The notes below the pieces were generated by a model. The model saw nothing but the letters and a program-made list of their open reading frames with translations. It was not told where the DNA came from and did not search any database. A stretch of 64,000 nt of DNA from an uncultured Eubacteriales bacterium (GTDB lineage Bacteria; Bacillota; Clostridia; Oscillospirales; Oscillospiraceae). Below are positions 60,077-64,000 of the stretch, piece after piece. How positions within the stretch are numbered: the first letter of the stretch is position 1; every line of letters begins with the position of its first letter. The stretch lies in assembly GCA_900544295.1 (NCBI GenBank), contig UQUO01000007.1:24583-88582 (forward strand). Reading direction: 5' to 3'. A program made the position numbers and the translations under genes.

Positions 60077-61351
60077 ATGAAAAATACAAGGAGAATCATC
60101 GGAATACTGGCCTGCGGCTTTCTGTATTCCTCCATGTACCTTCTGCCGTACATAAAGTACATCTTTTATGACGCGGTAGCCGAGGCCAGCGGTTTCAATA
60201 ACACGCAGATAGGCCTGTGTCTGAGCGTGTATATCGTGGCCAGCATCATAAGCACTCTCCCCAGCGGTTATTTTTCGGACAAGTATTCGCCCAAGAAGCT
60301 GCTCATTATCTCCGGCGTAGGCCACTCGGTGCTCAGCTTCCTGTATCTCTTCTTTATCCAGAACTATGCGATAACTCTCGTCATCTTCTTCTGCATGGGC
60401 ATCACAAGCGTCCTGCTGTTCTGGTCGCCCGTGTTCAAGGCGGTCAGCCTGGCGGGCAAGGCGGAGGACCAGGGCAAGCTCTACGGCTGGTTCGAGGCCT
60501 TCAACGGCATCGGCAGCATGGTCTTCAACTTTGGCGCGCTCTGGGTGTTCTCCATCATCACAGACGGCAGCGTAGCCGCGCTCAAAGGCGTCGTCATCTT
60601 CTACGCGGCCATGTCCGTTGTCTCCACGTTCCTGGTCGCTTGGCTCTACAAGCCAGACGACGAGGCCGTTGCCGCCTCCGGTTCTGTTGAGAAGAAGCAG
60701 AAGGCCACCACCCGCGAGATACTCGCCGTTTTGAAGATGCCCAAGATATGGCTGTTCAGCCTGCTCATCTTCGGCGTCTACGGCTTCTACGTGGGCAGCA
60801 GCTACCTGACCCCTTATTTCTCCACGGTCCTGGGCGTCAGCGTTGTGTTCTCCGGCTCGCTGGCCACTCTTAAAAACTACGGCACCCGTCTGGTCGGCGC
60901 ACCCGTTGCCGGCGCCATCTGCGACAAGATCGGCCGCCTGAAGTTCATCTTCTTCGGCTTCATCGTAACCATCGTCCTGATGGTCGCCTTCATGCTCATG
61001 CCTGCCAGCAACTCCGCGCTCATTCCCATCATGGTGCTCATGTTTGCCCTGGCGCTCGTGAACGTCAGCATGAAGGGCGTCCAGTTCTCCGTCATCGACG
61101 AGATGGGCGTGGACCCGAAGGTGAACGGCATGGCTATCGCCGTCGCCACGCTCGTGGGCTTCAATCTGCCCGACGTTGCGCTGCACCCCATCATCGGCGT
61201 CATCCTCGACAAATACGAGGCCGTCGCCGCGTATAAGATAGTCTTCGGCCTGCTGCTTGGTATGCTCGTCCTCGGCTTCATAGTCACGATGATTCTCATG
61301 GTTATGGAAAAGAAGGCTCATAAGTCCCCCTCTCCCTCGAAACAGAGCTGA
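60077..61351 (+). CDS. Major facilitator superfamily transporter
   Basis: About 424 residues and 12 predicted helices. ATG 60077 follows AAAGAGAGG. YFSDKYSPKKLLIISG is the loop 2-3 motif typical of MFS proteins, mirrored by ICDKIGRLKFIFFG between helices 8 and 9. It resembles anion or carboxylate antiporters more than sugar permeases, but this is uncertain. As the last gene of the catabolic group it may export the end product or import the acid. Confidence 0.85.
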   Translation: MKNTRRIIGILACGFLYSSMYLLPYIKYIFYDAVAEASGFNNTQIGLCLSVYIVASIISTLPSGYFSDKYSPKKLLIISGVGHSVLSFLYLFFIQNYAITLVIFFCMGITSVLLFWSPVFKAVSLAGKAEDQGKLYGWFEAFNGIGSMVFNFGALWVFSIITDGSVAALKGVVIFYAAMSVVSTFLVAWLYKPDDEAVAASGSVEKKQKATTREILAVLKMPKIWLFSLLIFGVYGFYVGSSYLTPYFSTVLGVSVVFSGSLATLKNYGTRLVGAPVAGAICDKIGRLKFIFFGFIVTIVLMVAFMLMPASNSALIPIMVLMFALALVNVSMKGVQFSVIDEMGVDPKVNGMAIAVATLVGFNLPDVALHPIIGVILDKYEAVAAYKIVFGLLLGMLVLGFIVTMILMVMEKKAHKSPSPSKQS

Positions 61352-61366
61352 AGCCGGGAATGACAC

Positions 61367-61398
61367 GCCCCGCCGTCCTAGACGGCGGGGCATTTTCT
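61367..61398 (+). terminator. Intrinsic terminator after the MFS gene
   Basis: GCCCCGCCGTC and GACGGCGGGGC form a perfect 11-bp stem with a 3-base loop, then ATTTTCT. It closes the catabolic region. Confidence 0.9.
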
Positions 61399-61460
61399 GC
61401 TTTTCGCGGGGAAAAGTATCTGATATACTGACATGGGATAGCTTTTGGAGGTGGAAGGCT

Positions 61461-62132
61461 GTGACGGACATTTTTGATATCCTCGGGCCGGTGATGGTCG
61501 GCCCGTCGAGCTCGCACACGGCGGGCGCTGTGCGCATAGGCCGCATGGGGCGCACTCTGCTGGGCGGCATGCCTGAGAGGGCGCGCATAGGCCTTTTCGG
61601 CTCTTTTGCGGAGACCGGGCGCGGCCACGGCACGGATATGGCCATCGTGGCGGGCCTGCTTGGCATGAGACCGGACGACATGAATATTCCGCGCAGTTTC
61701 GAGCTTGCGCGCGAGGCGGGCCTTGCCTGGGAGTTCTACGAGCTTGACAGCCTGCGCGGCGCACACCCGAACACAGCCCTGCTGACGCTGAGAGCCCCCT
61801 CAGGCCGGGAGTTGGAGATGCAGGCCGCCTCGACCGGAGGCGGTCGAATCCGCGTGGACAGGCTCCAGGGCGTAGAGGTGAACTTCACCGGCGACTTCAA
61901 CACACTCGTAATCCGCAACAGGGATACGGCAGGCCGCCTGGCGGACGTGACGGGCGCGCTCTCGCGCGCAGGGGTGAATATTGCCAATATGAGCCTGTGC
62001 CGCTCGCGCCGGGGAGGAAACGCCCTGACTGTCATCGAAACGGATGAGAAGGTGCCGCCCGCGCTGCGCGAGAGCCTGCGCGCCATTCCGGGCGTCGTCA
62101 GCCTGACGTATTACGAGAGGGAGGAGGACTGA
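61461..62132 (+). CDS. sdaAB: L-serine dehydratase, iron-sulfur type, beta subunit
   Basis: A 223-residue protein. DILGPVMVGPSSSHTAGAVRIG at the N terminus is the serine-dehydratase signature. A C-terminal ACT domain (NTLVIRNRDTAGRLADVTGALSRAGVNIANM) probably senses an amino acid. The start is GTG 61461 after TTGGAGG. It precedes the alpha subunit by one base. The pair deaminates L-serine to pyruvate and ammonia using a 4Fe-4S cluster. Confidence 0.93.
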   Translation: MTDIFDILGPVMVGPSSSHTAGAVRIGRMGRTLLGGMPERARIGLFGSFAETGRGHGTDMAIVAGLLGMRPDDMNIPRSFELAREAGLAWEFYELDSLRGAHPNTALLTLRAPSGRELEMQAASTGGGRIRVDRLQGVEVNFTGDFNTLVIRNRDTAGRLADVTGALSRAGVNIANMSLCRSRRGGNALTVIETDEKVPPALRESLRAIPGVVSLTYYEREED

Positions 62133-62133
62133 C

Positions 62134-62997
62134 ATGCCGCTGGATTCGATAGCCGAAATACTGGCCTCCTGTTCGGAGCGGAACCTGGCCTTCTGGCAGG
62201 TGGTTCTGGAGGCGGACGTGGAGGAGCGGCAGGTGAGCGCCGAGGCCTCCTTTGAGAAGATGCGCGCCACCTGGCGCGCCATGCTGGACTCAGCCGAAAG
62301 CTATGACGGCGGCCTGCGCTCTGTGAGCGGCCTTTCGGGCGGGGACGGGGAGCTGATGCGCCGCTATGCCGCCGGAGGGTCCGCGCTGGGGGGCGGTTAT
62401 ATTTCCGAGGTGATAGCCACCGCCCTGTGCGTGGGCGAGAGCAACGCCTGCATGCGCAAGATAGTCGCTGCGCCGACGGCTGGCGCCTGCGGCGTCCTGC
62501 CCGCGGTGCTCGTGCCGCTGTACAGGCGTGGCGAGAGGGAGGAGGACATCCTCCGCGTCCTCTATACCGCCGCAGGCATCGGCGCCGTCATCAACAGCCG
62601 AGCGAGCATCTCCGGCGCGGCGGGCGGCTGCCAGGCCGAGATAGGCAGCGCCTCCGCCATGGCGGCGGGCGCGCTGGCGCAGCTGCGCGGCGGCGGTCCG
62701 GAGCAGACGGCGAACGCCTTGGCCATGGCGCTCAAGAACCTCATGGGCCTCATCTGTGACCCCGTGGCCGGGCTCGTGGAGGTGCCATGCGTGAAGCGGA
62801 ACGTCATAGGCGCCGTGAACGCCGTCAGCTGCGCGGACATGGCCCTCGCGGGCATAACGAGCCGCATCCCTGCGGACGAGGTTATAGACTGCATGGGCAT
62901 AGTGGGTGAGCGCCTGCCCCGCGAGTTCCGCGAGACCGCCCGCGGCGGCCTCGCCGCCACTCCGACGGGCCGCGCGGCCTGGAAGCAGCTGAAATAA
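62134..62997 (+). CDS. sdaAA: L-serine dehydratase, iron-sulfur type, alpha subunit
   Basis: A 287-residue catalytic subunit. The cysteines in NACMRKIVAAPTAGACG, in LICDPVAGLVEVPC and elsewhere are placed to bind the 4Fe-4S cluster that activates serine. Length and motifs are normal. The pyruvate formed could feed fermentation. Whether the pair belongs to the preceding catabolic group is doubtful, since a strong terminator separates them. Confidence 0.93.
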   Translation: MPLDSIAEILASCSERNLAFWQVVLEADVEERQVSAEASFEKMRATWRAMLDSAESYDGGLRSVSGLSGGDGELMRRYAAGGSALGGGYISEVIATALCVGESNACMRKIVAAPTAGACGVLPAVLVPLYRRGEREEDILRVLYTAAGIGAVINSRASISGAAGGCQAEIGSASAMAAGALAQLRGGGPEQTANALAMALKNLMGLICDPVAGLVEVPCVKRNVIGAVNAVSCADMALAGITSRIPADEVIDCMGIVGERLPREFRETARGGLAATPTGRAAWKQLK

Positions 62998-62998
62998 G

Positions 62999-63035
62999 AG
63001 ACGAGGCCGGGCATATGCCCGGCCTCGTCTTGACT
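62999..63035 (+). terminator. Intrinsic terminator after sdaAA
   Basis: AGACGAGGCCGGGC and GCCCGGCCTCGTCT form a 14-bp perfect stem with loop ATAT, then TTGACTTTT. The last bases double as the -35 box of the next promoter. Confidence 0.85.
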
Positions 63036-63074
63036 TTTGCACGTCTCTCGCATTATAATTAACCAAAAGGTTAA
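63030..63074 (+). promoter_or_regulatory. Promoter and operator of the SdpR-like gene
   Basis: TTGACT (63030-63035), 18 bp, TATAAT (63054-63059). The palindrome TTAACC-AAAA-GGTTAA (63059-63074) starts on the last base of the -10 box and covers the start of transcription, as expected for self-repression by the ArsR-type protein. Confidence 0.85.
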
Positions 63075-63088
63075 ATGAGGAGCTTCAA

Positions 63089-63388
63089 ATGGGCTTGCAG
63101 GAGACGATGCGCGCGCTGTCGGACCCGACGCGCCGCGAGATATTGGAGCATTTGCGTGAGGGCAGGCTTGCGGCGGGGGAGATAGCCGCGCGCTTTCCGG
63201 TGTCGAATGCGGCGGTGTCGAAGCATTTGGCGGTGCTTAGGGAAGCGGGCCTCGTGCGCGATATCCGCAGCGGCAAGAACGTGTATTACGAGCTGAACAC
63301 CAGCGTCCTGGAGGACGTCCTGGCCTATCTGAGCGGCCTCGGCGCAAGGCGCGCTGGCGAGAGCGGGGTGAAGGCATGGGACGCCTGA
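63089..63388 (+). CDS. ArsR-family autorepressor, SdpR-like
   Basis: A 99-residue winged-helix protein: ALSDPTRREILEHLREGRLAAGEIAARFPVSNAAVSKHLAVLREAGLV. It lacks the metal-binding cysteines of ArsR/SmtB sensors. Paired with a DUF1648 membrane protein that overlaps its stop, it fits SdpR, the partner of the SdpI immunity/signal protein. The operator-like palindrome sits on its own promoter. Confidence 0.85.
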   Translation: MGLQETMRALSDPTRREILEHLREGRLAAGEIAARFPVSNAAVSKHLAVLREAGLVRDIRSGKNVYYELNTSVLEDVLAYLSGLGARRAGESGVKAWDA

Positions 63389-63777
63389 GCAAGAGGGACG
63401 CGCTGCTGCTGGAGGCGCTTTTCTGCGCCCTGCCGCTCGTGTATTACCTGCTCCGCCTGCCCTCAATGCCGGAGACGGTGCCCGTGCACTGGAACGCTGC
63501 CGGGGAGGCGACGCGGTACGCCGCGCGGTTTTCGTTCGATACGATATTGAGCTGCTTCATCGGCTATATGGGCCTGCTCCTGGGCCGCGGCCTGCGCGCC
63601 GTGTCCAGCGATAAAAAGAGCGAGAACCATGCGGCCGTGGAGAGGATCATGGCCTGGAACGAGGCGCTGCTGATAATAACGCTGTTGCCCCTGGCGAGTC
63701 CCAACGCCTCCCTCATAAGCACCGCCGCCGCGCTCGTTATACCCGTCATGCTGATCGCCGCATATCGGCCCAAATAG
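63376..63777 (+). CDS. DUF1648/SdpI-like membrane protein (short)
   Basis: A 133-residue protein with about four hydrophobic helices. PSMPETVPVHWNAAGEATRYA is the DUF1648 motif. SdpI of Bacillus has about 200 residues; this one lacks the C-terminal SdpI half. Its start overlaps the regulator gene. It may sequester the regulator at the membrane in response to a peptide or envelope stress, as SdpI does, but the missing half makes this uncertain. Confidence 0.75.
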   Translation: MGRLSKRDALLLEALFCALPLVYYLLRLPSMPETVPVHWNAAGEATRYAARFSFDTILSCFIGYMGLLLGRGLRAVSSDKKSENHAAVERIMAWNEALLIITLLPLASPNASLISTAAALVIPVMLIAAYRPK

Positions 63778-63938
63778 GCGGAATCGCACGCACATAACCT
63801 CCGGGCGGGAGTTTGGCTTGGAGTAACTCGCCGGGGGGTGGCCCCGACGCACGAACGTGTGTGGCCCCGCCCGCCTCTCCCACTCGCCCTCAGCACCCAC
63901 TCGGCCGCTAAAGTGTCCGCTCTGCGGGAGCTGTGAAA

Positions 63939-63962
63939 ACGCCCTGCTGGGGCGTTTTTTAT
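63939..63962 (+). terminator. Intrinsic terminator near the right edge
   Basis: AACGCCC and GGGCGTT arms with a short loop, followed by TTTT. The 160 bases before it, after the SdpI-like gene, hold no gene I can support. Confidence 0.7.
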
Positions 63963-64000
63963 TGCAATTCGCATCGCCGTGGCGCAAAATGGTGAAAATG

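Overview
The window looks like the chromosome of an anaerobic, probably gut-dwelling member of the Clostridia (Firmicutes), most likely on the Oscillospirales side. The reasons are consensus sigma-A promoters and AGGAGG ribosome sites, a MoxR/VWA/BspA-type leucine-rich-repeat locus, ferredoxin-linked 2-oxoacid oxidation, Etf-linked acyl-CoA chemistry, serine dehydratase of the iron-sulfur type and RepA-carrying integrative elements. The host genes from about 25 kb onward are GC-rich but use many ATA isoleucine codons. The species cannot be named from sequence alone.

Left part (1-24.8 kb): two related integrative elements sit in tandem. Element A enters from the left edge and ends at 14,483. 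It carries a RepA-like helicase, an XRE/SLOG cassette and a restriction island: an Mrr-type nuclease, HsdM, HsdS with an unusual C-terminal domain, a DUF3800 protein, HsdR and a YgjP-type metallopeptidase. Element B (14,417-24,838) is complete. It is bounded by a perfect 67-bp direct repeat that includes a terminator hairpin, and carries a tyrosine integrase, a repressor, an excisionase-like protein, a second RepA helicase, a 1305-residue helicase-phospholipase D protein resembling type II Mokosh (MkoC) with two companion genes, and its own XRE/SLOG cassette. Both elements share three non-coding designs: (i) pairs of heptamers 11 bp apart near the ends (likely integrase arm sites); (ii) three plus three 9-bp repeats arranged as a large inverted repeat immediately after repA (a possible origin or RepA site); (iii) a palindrome between the divergent XRE and SLOG genes.

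Middle part (24.9-46.7 kb): after a GNAT acetyltransferase and a Crp/Fnr regulator come two different molybdenum hydroxylases of the xanthine dehydrogenase family. The first (26.6-30.4 kb) has normal FAD, 2Fe-2S and Mo subunits. The second (39.7-44.9 kb) has a divergent Mo subunit and an FAD subunit into which a whole GltD-like NAD(P)H oxidoreductase module is inserted. Between them is a decaying stretch: a VWA gene with two frameshifts, an LRR gene with an in-frame TAG, a truncated MoxR and a broken MarR/MATE pair. Intact TetR, FtsH and DUF308 genes follow. A radical SAM gene, a Crp/Fnr regulator and a small Cys-rich protein follow the second hydroxylase.

Right part (46.7-64 kb): a catabolic region controlled by divergent AraC and internal IclR regulators: acyl-CoA dehydrogenase, EtfBA, a CaiB-like CoA-transferase, a ferredoxin-dependent 2-oxoacid oxidoreductase (ferredoxin, A, B, C), a Na+/solute symporter, a D-2-hydroxyacid dehydrogenase, a HadA/FldA-like CoA-transferase and an MFS transporter. 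Together these suggest uptake of an organic acid, CoA activation by transfer, enoyl-CoA/acyl-CoA redox through Etf, and oxidative decarboxylation of a 2-oxoacid with ferredoxin as acceptor. The substrate is unknown. L-serine dehydratase (beta, alpha) and an SdpR/SdpI-like pair close the window.

Several otherwise well-conserved genes (VWA, ferredoxin, MATE) carry single-base shifts. These may be true decay or sequencing/assembly errors, and raw reads would decide.
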